Positions 1 to 6,403 of a DNA stretch of 17,860 bases are shown here, in pieces. Positions within the stretch are counted from its first letter, which is position 1; each line of letters starts with the position of its first letter. The translations under genes were made by a program, and so were the position numbers. The notes under the pieces were generated by a model. That model was not told the DNA's origin. It was given only the letters and a program-made list of their open reading frames with translations, and searched no databases. Origin of the DNA: Planctomycetota bacterium (GTDB taxonomy: Bacteria > Planctomycetota > Planctomycetia > Pirellulales > Pirellulaceae); contig JAPLNJ010000346.1 in the NCBI GenBank assembly GCA_026692885.1, positions 1 through 17,860 of the forward strand, read 5' to 3'.

Positions 1-205
1 TTAGGGGCGAGAAAACCAGGAACATCCACCGTCTTTGCCGCCCAACTTCCGTAAACAATACCTGCCCGATGGCTTTCATGCGCCAACCCCAACTTTGCAT
101 CACCCTTGACGTACCCTACCCGAATATTCCGCGGACCAGTACTGCGACTGGAACTCCGTCGAGCGGTAACTTACAATTTGGCTCGCGTCCTGCGGCCACC
201 GCTAA
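1..205. other. Gene-free left edge
   Basis: No reading frame here has a start, adequate length and a recognisable product. The first three bases could be a reverse-strand stop codon, but that frame meets another stop at 76-78 with no start codon between them. A TTGACG at 106-111 has no matching -10 box at normal spacing, so I do not call a promoter. The stretch probably contains the upstream region of the propeller gene. Confidence 0.5.
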
Positions 206-264
206 GTAGGTCAGGCTTTCCAGCCTGACGTCGTCGGACCGTCAGCCTGGAAAGGCTGACCTAC
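206..264. repeat. Double-hairpin palindromic repeat in the leader of the propeller gene
   Basis: Two adjacent 20-base hairpins are visible. At 210-229 the stem is GTCAGGCT/AGCCTGAC with loop TTCC; at 241-260 it is GTCAGCCT/AGGCTGAC with loop GGAA. The whole 24-base arms 206-229 and 241-264 are also inverted copies of each other with two mismatches, so one long hairpin or two short ones can form. The unit ends 30 bases before the ATG at 295. Short palindromes of this style are common between planctomycete genes (family knowledge); no function is known to me. Confidence 0.8.
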
Positions 265-294
265 ATCCACCTCGAACCCGGGAGAATCGCACCG

Positions 295-1608
295 ATGAAA
301 TGCAGCTGGCTATTGGCTTTGACGCTCCTGACCGCTTCCGCGGCACAAGGCGGCGATTGGCCGCAATGGCGTGGTCCCCACTTCAACGGTTCTGCGGACG
401 AGCAGAACCTGCCGACCCAGTGGAGCAAGACGGACAACATCGCCTGGAGCGTCCAGCTCCCGGGTGTCGCCGCGGCGACACCCATCGTTTACGGAGACCG
501 TGTTCTGCTTTCCGGCACCGACTCGGCCAAGAACTCGCTGCAGGCCCAGTGCTTTGATCGCAGCCACGGCAAACTGCTGTGGCAGCACGACGTCGCCCAA
601 GGTATCCACAAGGACGAGCGGAGCAACTTCGCTTCGGGATCTCCGGTTACGGACGGCAAGCACGCGATTTTCTTTTACGGCAACGGAGACCTGGTGTGCT
701 TCGATCTGGACGGCCACCGCTGTTGGGCCCGCAATCTCCAGCAGGACTACGGGGCATTCGCGTTCTTGTGGACCTTCAGCAGCAGTCCACTGCTGTGGGA
801 CGGCAAGCTGTATCTGCAAGTGCTGCAACGGGACACGCCCGTGGAAGGTCGCGGTTTCGCGGACCGTCCGAACGAATCGTATCTGCTGGCCCTGGATCCG
901 CAGACCGGCAAGACGCTCTGGCGCGTGGTCCGTCCAAGTTCCGCCGTGGCCGAATCACGGGAGGCGTTCACCACCCCGATGCCCTTCCAGTACCAAGGCA
1001 CCCAGCAGCTGCTGATTGCCGGAGGCGACGCGCTGACCGGCCACGACCCGCAGACGGGCCAGGAACTGTGGCGCTGGGGCACCTGGAATCCGCAGCGGAT
1101 TGAACATTGGCGATTGGTCACGTCGCCCGTCGCCGGCGACGGGGTGATCCTGGCCTGCGCTCCGAAACGCGATCCGGTCTACGCCATCAAGGCCGGCGGG
1201 TCGGGTCTGCTGGACGACGGCGCCGTGGCCTGGGTCAGCCGAGAGGCGAAGGAGATTTCCGCGGACGTACCCACTCCGGCCTTCTACGACGGCGATTTCT
1301 TCTTGCTCAGCGACGTACGGAAGAGCGTGTCTCGCGTCGAGCCGCGGACGGGCAAGGTCAAGTGGACTGTCCCGGCGCCCGGGAAGCCCAAGTATGAAGC
1401 TTCGCCGCTGGCGGCCGATGGCAAGCTCTACCTGATCAACTTCGACGGCGAAGTAGCTGTGCTTAGCGCTGCCACGGGTGAACTGCAGCGTGTGATCCCC
1501 ATGGACGAGCCCCAGAACGGCGAGGTGGTCCGCGCCTCGGTGGTGGCGGCCCAAGGCCAGCTGTTCATCCGCACCACGCGGCACCTGTATTGTGTGGGCC
1601 GGAAATAG
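295..1608 (+). CDS. Exported PQQ-like beta-propeller repeat protein
   Basis: This 437-residue protein has a short signal peptide (about residues 1-16 to 19, a hydrophobic LLALTLLTASAA stretch) and then the planctomycete-typical WPQWRGP motif at 22-28. The rest is made of repeated blades with motifs such as TGKTLW, TGQELWRW and TGKVKW, the signature of the PQQ-binding-like (YVTN/BamB-like) propeller fold. Blades run almost to the C-terminus, so the propeller seems complete. No haem-binding CxxCH or dehydrogenase residues are seen, so PQQ binding and enzymatic activity are not supported; a periplasmic binding or scaffold role is as likely. GGGAG at 280-284 lies 10 bases before the ATG and supports this start. 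It appears monocistronic and converges with the next gene. Family call is firm, function unknown. Confidence 0.88.
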   Translation: MKCSWLLALTLLTASAAQGGDWPQWRGPHFNGSADEQNLPTQWSKTDNIAWSVQLPGVAAATPIVYGDRVLLSGTDSAKNSLQAQCFDRSHGKLLWQHDVAQGIHKDERSNFASGSPVTDGKHAIFFYGNGDLVCFDLDGHRCWARNLQQDYGAFAFLWTFSSSPLLWDGKLYLQVLQRDTPVEGRGFADRPNESYLLALDPQTGKTLWRVVRPSSAVAESREAFTTPMPFQYQGTQQLLIAGGDALTGHDPQTGQELWRWGTWNPQRIEHWRLVTSPVAGDGVILACAPKRDPVYAIKAGGSGLLDDGAVAWVSREAKEISADVPTPAFYDGDFFLLSDVRKSVSRVEPRTGKVKWTVPAPGKPKYEASPLAADGKLYLINFDGEVAVLSAATGELQRVIPMDEPQNGEVVRASVVAAQGQLFIRTTRHLYCVGRK

Positions 1609-1614
1609 AGCGGC

Positions 1615-1634
1615 AGGACGTGTTATTGCGTCCT
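1615..1634. terminator. Possible weak hairpin terminator between convergent genes
   Basis: Just after the propeller stop codon, AGGACG (1615-1620) can pair with CGTCCT (1629-1634) over an 8-base loop. There is no T-run after it, so it is at best a weak intrinsic terminator. The whole convergent gap is only 73 bases, and some stop signal for both genes would be expected here. Confidence 0.25.
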
Positions 1635-1681
1635 CGCCCTCCCAGGCCGTTGGCAATCTTGGACTCCAGCGTGCCGCCGTT

Positions 1682-2470
1682 CTACTTGGACTTGCTGGTT
1701 TTCTCCGGCAGCTTCGGTTTCAGGATCATCGTGACCGGCGTTTTCTCGGGCGGCATGTGCTCGACGAAGCCTTCGTACGACCGCGATTCGAGGGTCGAGG
1801 TGCTGCGGATTGGCAAATCCAGCGTGGCGGTGGGCAGATTGAGTACGGAAATGAAGTCGCCCGCCCCGTCGGCCCGGTAGACTTGCTGGCCAGTCTCATC
1901 GTCGGTCCAGAACCCGCTGCCGGCAAAGACCCAGTTGAGGGCCAGGGCCTGCTTGGTCTTGATGTCGCGCACCCACTCCCGCGCCGGAGCCCGCTGCGGC
2001 TTGCCGGCTTTGTCCTTCCAACGAACTTCGATCTCGACTTCGGTGCCGGTGGCCGGTTCGAATTTCGGCTCGAAGCGGGCCGGGTGACCAGGCACGGCAC
2101 CCAAGGCCAGCAGGCCGGCGTGAACCACGCTCGGTTTCACCTGGACCACCAGAATCGACTCGTAGCCCCGCGGCGGGTACGTGGCCAGGAACTCCAGCGG
2201 GTAATTGGCCCGGCACGTCTCGCCCATGAGCACCACCTGCTTGTGCTTCCTGTCGATCCACACCGGCCAGACGGCGTGCAGCTTCTTCAGGTCGTTGACA
2301 TCGTCCACCAGGGGTGGGCCAAGGTCAAGGACCTTGGGGGGGGCCTCGGGTTCCGGTGACTCGGAATTGCTCGACTCCGCCGCGACGCCGCTTCTGCTGA
2401 GGCAGGAGGCGAACGCGAGCAAGGCGGTAGCGAGCACGAAACTTTTGCGGGCAGTCGTCAAGTCCATCAT
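1682..2470 (-). CDS. YdjY-domain exported protein
   Basis: The 262-residue product begins with a signal peptide (hydrophobic FVLATALLAFA, small-residue cleavage site near SGVAA at about 26-30). A cysteine at about residue 23 in AFASC is a poor lipobox, so a lipoprotein is possible but not favoured. The mature part has the sequence style of the planctomycete YdjY-domain family: a VVLMGETCRANYPLEFLA block, then VKPSVVHAGLLALGA, an ATGTEVEIEVRWKD block and NWVFAGSGFW. The family is exported and of unknown function. The start is a double ATG (2468-2470 then 2465-2467), with AAGGA on the reverse strand at 2478-2482 at normal spacing. Upstream lies a repeat-filled gap, so it is probably transcribed alone. 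The C-terminus is rich in Pro and Lys. Confidence 0.82.
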   Translation of the reverse strand: MMDLTTARKSFVLATALLAFASCLSRSGVAAESSNSESPEPEAPPKVLDLGPPLVDDVNDLKKLHAVWPVWIDRKHKQVVLMGETCRANYPLEFLATYPPRGYESILVVQVKPSVVHAGLLALGAVPGHPARFEPKFEPATGTEVEIEVRWKDKAGKPQRAPAREWVRDIKTKQALALNWVFAGSGFWTDDETGQQVYRADGAGDFISVLNLPTATLDLPIRSTSTLESRSYEGFVEHMPPEKTPVTMILKPKLPEKTSKSK

Positions 2471-2573
2471 CCCGGAGTCCTTCCTTTGCCGTTCGTTTCT
2501 AAGTGCGCGTAAATCACTTCTGGTCGATCAGGGAGGCTGACGTTCAAGGCCACTTACTTTGCACCCGGACATG

Positions 2574-2655
2574 GTGAGCCGCAAGGCGCTAGCCGCGGGT
2601 TCTTGCCGGGAAAACGCGGCCAGTCTTCACCGGCGTCTAGCGCCGTGCCGCTCAC
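2574..2655. repeat. Imperfect inverted repeat (interspersed palindrome)
   Basis: GTGAGCCGCAAGGCGCTAG (start of 2574-2599) is mirrored by 2630-2655, whose reverse complement starts GTGAGCGGCACGGCGCTAG. About 21 of 26 positions match, around a 30-base centre. The words GTGAGCCGCAAGGCGCTAGC are, from memory, a frequent planctomycete intergenic repeat. It lies upstream of the YdjY gene, about 100 bases from its start. The remaining bases 2471-2573 show nothing I can name. Confidence 0.7.
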
Positions 2656-2680
2656 AGCCTTAGACTCAAGCTTTGACAAA

Positions 2681-2936
2681 GCACTAGCACCAAACGGTTT
2701 TCGGGGTTGTCGGTGTCAAGCATGGGGTTTTACGGTTTCGCAGAGACGGACCGCCGGCTGGGGTCAGACGTACAGATTTCAGTTTTCGCGGGCAGAGGCT
2801 TTTCATGGGCTTGGGCACACGACCTCGAAAACTGAAATCTGTACGTCTGACCCCTTGTCTCACACCCCGTCTCTGCTGAACCGTTAAGTCTCATGCTTTG
2901 TGCGCAGGGGCCAAAATATCGTTTGGCACTAGGTGC
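2681..2936. repeat. Long nested palindrome, MITE- or REP-like
   Basis: An imperfect palindrome of about 256 bases is centred near 2808. The core is a perfect 29-base inverted repeat, 2760-2788 against 2826-2854, each arm starting (or ending) with GGGGTCAGACGTACAGATTT, around a 37-base centre. Outside it, 2732-2749 pairs with 2867-2884 (16 of 18), AAGCATG at 2718-2724 with 2892-2898, and CCAAACG at 2690-2696 with 2920-2926; the outermost GCACTAG words need one indel. All pairs share the same centre. No transposase is encoded. The right end abuts the stop codon of the acetyltransferase gene (2938-2940). A small non-autonomous mobile element is the simplest reading. Confidence 0.8.
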
Positions 2937-2937
2937 C

Positions 2938-3789
2938 TCACCCTTTCTCTGGGCCGGAACTGGCCCACAACCGTTCCGGTTGGTCCCAAATCGGGTACTC
3001 CCGATACATCCGCGTGAACTCCCGCTGGGGGACGAGGCCGCGCGCCAAGGCCCAGTCGATGGCGGCCCGGTTGTCGCGGGGTATGTCCACCAACACCGGC
3101 TGCCCAGCACAGCGGTTGCAGGCCCAATCCAACAGCACACAACCGGCTTCCGCCGTGCTTGCCACGGCCGGTCCGATCTGTGTAGCACGCGAGCCACTGC
3201 GAAACATTACGTAGCCCTGGACGCTGCCGGACACGACGGCCTGGGCGACGGCCTCGGGCCGTTCTGACCATAGCTGGGCAAGCAAACGGCGGCGGTCGGT
3301 GCCCGTGACCTGCTGGTCGATGGCGGCCAGCGATTCCCGTTCCAGAACAGGAGGCAGCACGATTTCCACGTTTGCCCGCCAGCGTTCTGACCGGTCTTCG
3401 GCCCGGCCTTCCAGGCGGACCAGTTCGTATTCGGCGGCAAAGCCCAGACGCTCGTAGACCGGACGGCCCTGGGCGGTGGCGTCCAAGCGAATCGTCCGGA
3501 GTCCCCGCTGCTGCAGATAGGCGACGGCGTGTGTGACCAGCCGTGTGCCGATTCCTTGATGCCGTGCGGCCGGGTCGACCAGGACCATCGCGATCCAACC
3601 CACGGAGGCCAAGGTGCAGGTGGTAGCGGTGCCCACCGGCTGGCCGTCCAGTTCGGCCACGAAACAACCCTCGGGTTCCAACGCGAGAAACCTCGCCCAG
3701 TCAGCGGCGGTCTGATTCCAGCCGGCTTGTTCCTTGAGTCGCAAGCCCAAGCCGATATCGTCGCCGGTCATCGCTCGCACGTGGTGCAT
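2938..3789 (-). CDS. GNAT-family N-acetyltransferase with two acetyltransferase-like domains
   Basis: The 283-residue protein carries an N-terminal GNAT domain (about 1-140) with the acetyl-CoA pyrophosphate loop RHQGIG at 76-81 after a VDPAA strand, and a later YERLGF motif that typically closes the domain. The remaining half (about 150-280), with VQGYVMFRSG and an ending in REFTRMYREY, fits the second, degenerate acetyltransferase domain found C-terminally in this subfamily. The substrate cannot be read from sequence; small-molecule amines or protein N-termini are typical of GNATs. The reading frame stays open far upstream, but family alignment from memory (MTxDDIxLGLRLKEQAGWNQT) supports the ATG at 3787-3789; the ATG at 3769-3771 is an alternative. 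No clear Shine-Dalgarno is seen. It is divergent from the ROK gene, and its stop codon touches a palindromic element. Confidence 0.83.
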   Translation of the reverse strand: MHHVRAMTGDDIGLGLRLKEQAGWNQTAADWARFLALEPEGCFVAELDGQPVGTATTCTLASVGWIAMVLVDPAARHQGIGTRLVTHAVAYLQQRGLRTIRLDATAQGRPVYERLGFAAEYELVRLEGRAEDRSERWRANVEIVLPPVLERESLAAIDQQVTGTDRRRLLAQLWSERPEAVAQAVVSGSVQGYVMFRSGSRATQIGPAVASTAEAGCVLLDWACNRCAGQPVLVDIPRDNRAAIDWALARGLVPQREFTRMYREYPIWDQPERLWASSGPEKG

Positions 3790-3830
3790 GGTTGCGTGTT
3801 TAGCAGAGACAGCGAAGTCAGGCAAGCGGA

Positions 3831-3856
3831 CGGAAACAACGTACGGAAATAACGTA
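3831..3856. repeat. 13-bp tandem repeat in a divergent promoter region
   Basis: CGGAAACAACGTA (3831-3843) is followed directly by CGGAAATAACGTA (3844-3856), 12 of 13 bases identical. It lies 42 bases upstream of the acetyltransferase start and about 170 upstream of the ROK start. Tandem direct repeats in a divergent intergenic region can be regulator sites, but a chance duplication is equally possible. Confidence 0.55.
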
Positions 3857-3860
3857 CCCA

Positions 3861-3924
3861 CTTCACGTGGACCGGTCTCTCCGAGACCGGGTTTCGCGTC
3901 TCGGAGAGACTCGACCACGTGGAG
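3861..3924. repeat. Inverted repeat in the divergent gap
   Basis: GTCTCTCCGAGAC at 3875-3887 is the perfect inverted copy of 3898-3910; with the flanking CACGTGG words the arms extend to 3861-3887 and 3898-3924 with about 23 of 27 matches over a 10-base loop. The left arm also contains its own palindrome CCGGTCTC-TCC-GAGACCGG (3872-3890). It sits between two divergent genes, so a terminator role makes little sense; an interspersed palindrome or an operator fits better. Confidence 0.75.
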
Positions 3925-4016
3925 ACGTTGCCAAACCGCAGGGCTGGTTGCCGACGGTCGTGCAGGTGAGTAGGATGACGAGCCGGATTTGTGGGCTGAC
4001 ACATCGCAGGAGCTGT

Positions 4017-4021
4017 GGGAG
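4017..4021 (+). promoter_or_regulatory. Ribosome binding site fixing the ROK start
   Basis: GGGAG lies seven bases before the ATG at 4029. The reading frame is open back to 3867, so this site, together with the start of the ATP-binding motif at residue 12, decides the start. Confidence 0.6.
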
Positions 4022-4028
4022 TGCTGAC

Positions 4029-5153
4029 ATGTCGGACGCGGACCGTTTTTGCATTGCGATTGACCTGGGTGCAGGATTAGGTGCGAAGCTCGGCCTGTTC
4101 GCCGATGCGCACCGCGAAATCGCCACGGGTTTGCTGCGGCGCGAGGAATTCGAGGAAGACTTCGACCGCTTCGTCGCGCATCTCCTGCGATCGCTGGACG
4201 AACTGCTGGCGCAAAGCGGCCGGCGGCGGAGCGACGCCCGGGCGATCGGCATCGCCTCGCCCGGCCTGTTCCGCTCGGACGGCAGTTACCTGCTGGCTGC
4301 CAACCTGCCATTCTTGAGCGGCCATAATCTCCGCGAACGCGTAGCCCAGGAGACCGGCCTACCCACTGCGATCGATAACGATGCCAATCTCGGCGGACTG
4401 GCGGAATGGTCCGTCCTGCGGACCGATCTGCTGTACTGGGTCTTCGGCGGCGGCTGGGGCGGCGTGTGGATCGACAAGGACGGGAGCGTCCGGTTCCCGG
4501 CGGTGGACTGGGACCTGAACGACCGGTCGCTGCACTATACCAACGAACCGGGCTATGCCATCCCGTTGGGCAAGTTGATGCTCAAGACGCTGTTCTATCA
4601 GTTCGGCGCGTCGTTCGAACGCTTCCAGCAGATCGCGGTGGAAGACCTCCAACCCTCCCAGCCGAAACTGACCGGTCCGGGCGGTGACCCCGACTCGATC
4701 CGCGCGGAGGTGATCCTGTCCGGTCCCGGCCGCTGCCGGCTGTTCCGGGCGGTAGTCGGCGACGACGACTTCTACCATCGGTTCCTGGAACTCCCGGAAT
4801 CGGATCAGATGACCGATCCCTCGGTCGCCGGCAAGCACATCAGCAAGTTGAGCAACATGCGAGTCGAGTCGGCGGTGAACACGGACCGGTTGTTCGGCCG
4901 GATTCTGGCCGAGGCCACGCTGACCATGTTCAAGCAGGCGCGGAAGGACGGCCTGCGCGAGGGCCTACCGATCTGCCTGGGGGGCAAGCCGTCGTACGCC
5001 TTGCCCTACTTCGGCCCGTCGGCGCAGAGTCGGCTGGGCGCCGCGGGGATCATGAGCTATCTCCGGCCTTCGGTGATCGACGAGCGGGGCTTCAACGCGA
5101 ACCTGGTCGGCGCCGCAGTGCTGGCCGAACAAGCCGCGGTTGCGCAACGCTGA
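4029..5153 (+). CDS. Atypical ROK-family sugar kinase-like protein
   Basis: The 374-residue protein has the actin-like ATPase fold signs of ROK kinases and regulators: an N-terminal phosphate loop IDLGAGLGAKLGLF (residues 11-24), SPGLF near 78 and the catalytic-type motif NDAN at 117-120, where D118 would be the general base. A glycine-rich FGGGWGG follows near 140. No DNA-binding N-terminal domain is present, so a kinase rather than a repressor is expected. Odd points: the usual ROK zinc motif (HxxxxxCxCGxxGC) is missing, and the segment after the glycine loop reads instead VDWDLNDRSLHYTNEPGYAIPLG; the usual GGT-type loop is GAG. Activity and sugar are therefore uncertain. It stands alone on the forward strand, divergent from the acetyltransferase. 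Confidence 0.72.
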   Translation: MSDADRFCIAIDLGAGLGAKLGLFADAHREIATGLLRREEFEEDFDRFVAHLLRSLDELLAQSGRRRSDARAIGIASPGLFRSDGSYLLAANLPFLSGHNLRERVAQETGLPTAIDNDANLGGLAEWSVLRTDLLYWVFGGGWGGVWIDKDGSVRFPAVDWDLNDRSLHYTNEPGYAIPLGKLMLKTLFYQFGASFERFQQIAVEDLQPSQPKLTGPGGDPDSIRAEVILSGPGRCRLFRAVVGDDDFYHRFLELPESDQMTDPSVAGKHISKLSNMRVESAVNTDRLFGRILAEATLTMFKQARKDGLREGLPICLGGKPSYALPYFGPSAQSRLGAAGIMSYLRPSVIDERGFNANLVGAAVLAEQAAVAQR

Positions 5154-5176
5154 GGCGCCAGCCAAGGCTCCGCACT

Positions 5177-5389
5177 TCACGTGGCCACCGCCTCAGCCTC
5201 GGTTGAAGCGGGTTCCGGGGGTATTGTCGCAGAGGTTTGAGAGGTCTCCTCGAATCGGAATCTCCCGGATTGTTTCAGTTCGTCCTGCACGGAACGATAG
5301 TACGCAATGACCGCGTGCACGTCGTGCCCACATTCGGCTGAGATTTCGTGGCGGATCCTCCGCACTGCTGCAATCTCGTTCTCATCCAT
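5177..5389 (-). CDS. Small antitoxin-like protein paired with a PIN toxin
   Basis: A 70-residue acidic protein with N-terminal helix VRRIRHEISAECGHDVHAVI, then a Ser/Thr/Pro/Glu-rich tail. The pattern E(I/V)xxxRxxRxxxxxxxxxDxxAI is, from memory, typical of the short uncharacterised proteins that sit beside VapC-like PIN genes and are presumed antitoxins. The ATG at 5387-5389 lies inside the end of the upstream PIN gene; the two overlap by 8 bases, consistent with translational coupling. Start and stop are clear and the frame is intact, in contrast to its neighbour. No DNA-binding fold (AbrB, RHH) is recognisable. It converges with the ROK gene, only 23 bases from its stop. Family call is by context plus pattern. 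Confidence 0.62.
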   Translation of the reverse strand: MDENEIAAVRRIRHEISAECGHDVHAVIAYYRSVQDELKQSGRFRFEETSQTSATIPPEPASTEAEAVAT

Positions 5390-5717
5390 CGGATTCGTCT
5401 CCGCTCAGGTAATTGACCGGGGTCGTGAGAATCGGCATCGGTAGCCCCAATTCATCGTTGATGGACCGGATATGTTCCATTTTATTCGGATTTGCCAAGT
5501 GGCGGCAATTCCACGTGAGGAGTACGTCCACCCGATGAAACGACGCGATCGCAAGATGCAAGGCGTCCCCCGCGGGGTCCTTCGGCATAACGAGCCTACG
5601 GATGTAGACTTGGACGATGTCCTCCACTTCTTCGGTGATATCCAACAGCTCGACGCCGTTCAGAAGTTCGATTCGATCCTGCACCACCGCGTGCGCACCT
5701 CGACGTACAGGCATCAC
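5382..5717 (-). pseudogene. PIN-domain (VapC-like) toxin, N-terminally truncated
   Basis: The 111-residue reading carries the second half of a PIN ribonuclease: LLNGVELLDITEEVED, then DALHLAIASFHRVDVLLTWNCRHLAN, in which D and the later W-N-C-R-H block are the conserved C-terminal acidic-site region. The N-terminal part of the family, with the first strand and its catalytic aspartate (pattern xYLDTS or YxETS), is absent. Upstream, the frame stays open but reads low-complexity GSGSGRDDGRVK with no PIN-like sequence, and only about 115 bases separate it from the next gene, too few for the missing half. The GTG at 5717 or ATG at 5714 are the first usable starts. The product probably lacks nuclease activity. 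It overlaps the antitoxin-like gene by 8 bases. Confidence 0.68.
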
Positions 5718-5830
5718 GCGGGCGGCGAGTTTGACTCTGCCATCATCCCGGCCGCTGCCGCTGCCTTGCGGCGAGTATGTGCTCTTGACCCCTTTAATCC
5801 TCGGACATTCTGCTCCGGCGTTCGGAGGTG
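5718..5830. other. Junction between truncated toxin and the DUF2442 gene
   Basis: On the reverse strand this stretch contains TTAAAGGGGTCAAGAGCACA (centred near 5788) and a GC-rich GCAGCGGCAGCGGC run. GGGGTCA is also the outer word of the 29-base palindrome arms at 2760 and 2854. The stretch replaces the sequence that should encode the toxin N-terminus, so it looks like a recombination or element scar. No gene is supported here. Confidence 0.45.
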
Positions 5831-6127
5831 TCAGACCGGGTGAAGTTCCCAGTTTCGAGCTCGCAACGCCAAGGCACCGACATGTTCAGGCCAATCGTGT
5901 AACGTCGCAGGATCGAAGTCCGCCCCGTTGGGCCAAACCAGCGTATGGACCTCGGGGTCAATTGCGACTTGGTTGAACAGCGACACCTCACGTAGCGCAC
6001 CGAACAGTTCGCCAGCCAGGACGGGTTGGAAGTCGATCACCTGCTCCGAGTCATCGTCAAAGCTAACACGCAACGTGTACGGCCCAAGGATTCGAACATG
6101 ACGCACACGGAATATCGGATGGTTCAT
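5831..6127 (-). CDS. DUF2442-domain protein
   Basis: A 98-residue protein with the DUF2442 pattern: an N-terminal strand pair RILGPYTLRVSFDD, a turn with DFQPVLAGELFGALR, and the hallmark VHTLVWPNGADFDPATLHDW, in which WPNGxDxxPxxL is the most conserved block. No catalytic function is established for the family. I prefer the ATG at 6125-6127; a TTG one codon upstream (6130) is possible. It begins seven bases after the stop of the DUF4160 gene, so the two are surely co-transcribed. DUF4160 and DUF2442 genes are often neighbours in bacteria (family knowledge), which has led to the suspicion that they form toxin-antitoxin-like pairs; nothing in the sequence proves it. Confidence 0.83.
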   Translation of the reverse strand: MNHPIFRVRHVRILGPYTLRVSFDDDSEQVIDFQPVLAGELFGALREVSLFNQVAIDPEVHTLVWPNGADFDPATLHDWPEHVGALALRARNWELHPV

Positions 6128-6133
6128 CAAGCT

Positions 6134-6403
6134 TCACTCCAAGGGCGCGATTGGTAGTGGGGCCTGACCTTCCTGCAAACGTTGCCAATCGTCGAGCAGT
6201 TCCGCTTGATGAAGTTCGGCCCAGGCCTCGACCAATCGCCGTTGTCGTCGCGCCAGGCCACCAGCGATCAGCTCGACTGGGTCCAGGCCAATTACCCCCA
6301 CGTCGTCCTGATAGTACGCGTGGAAATGAGGCAAGTGGTGTGGCCCACCCACTTCGACATACATGCGGATAATGACGCCGAAGAAGCGGCTCAATTCAGG
6401 CAT
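6134..6403 (-). CDS. DUF4160-domain protein
   Basis: An 89-residue protein that reads as a complete DUF4160: MPELSRFFGVIIRMYVE at the N-terminus, the hallmark PHFHAYYQDD (about 27-36), then GGLARRQRRLVEAWAELHQAELLDDW and a closing PLPIAPLE. The histidines of PHFHA are conserved in the family, but the biochemical role is unknown. It is the first gene of the reverse-strand run and its promoter must lie in 6404-6734. The ATG at 6401-6403 matches the family start exactly. It stops seven bases before the DUF2442 gene. Confidence 0.86.
   Translation of the reverse strand: MPELSRFFGVIIRMYVEVGGPHHLPHFHAYYQDDVGVIGLDPVELIAGGLARRQRRLVEAWAELHQAELLDDWQRLQEGQAPLPIAPLE

Noticed and set aside
1..78. Possible 3' end of a reverse-strand gene at the left edge
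   Set aside because: Another in-frame stop at 76-78 leaves only about 24 codons without a start.
2730..3197. 155-codon reverse-strand open frame overlapping the palindrome and the acetyltransferase gene
   Set aside because: It is a shadow of the acetyltransferase frame that reads through both palindrome arms.
3867..4028. N-terminal extension of the ROK reading frame to 3867
   Set aside because: It runs through the inverted repeat and has no family similarity; a good ribosome binding site precedes the ATG at 4029.
3790..4311. N-terminal extension of the acetyltransferase frame up to 4311
   Set aside because: It overlaps the start of the divergent ROK gene and encodes Arg/Ser-rich sequence unlike GNAT proteins; the family start fits 3789.
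3859..5184. CACTTCACGTGG occurs at 3859-3870 and 5173-5184, flanking the ROK gene
   Set aside because: Several identical 12-base matches are expected by chance in a window this size, and the flanks do not match, so they are not attachment sites.
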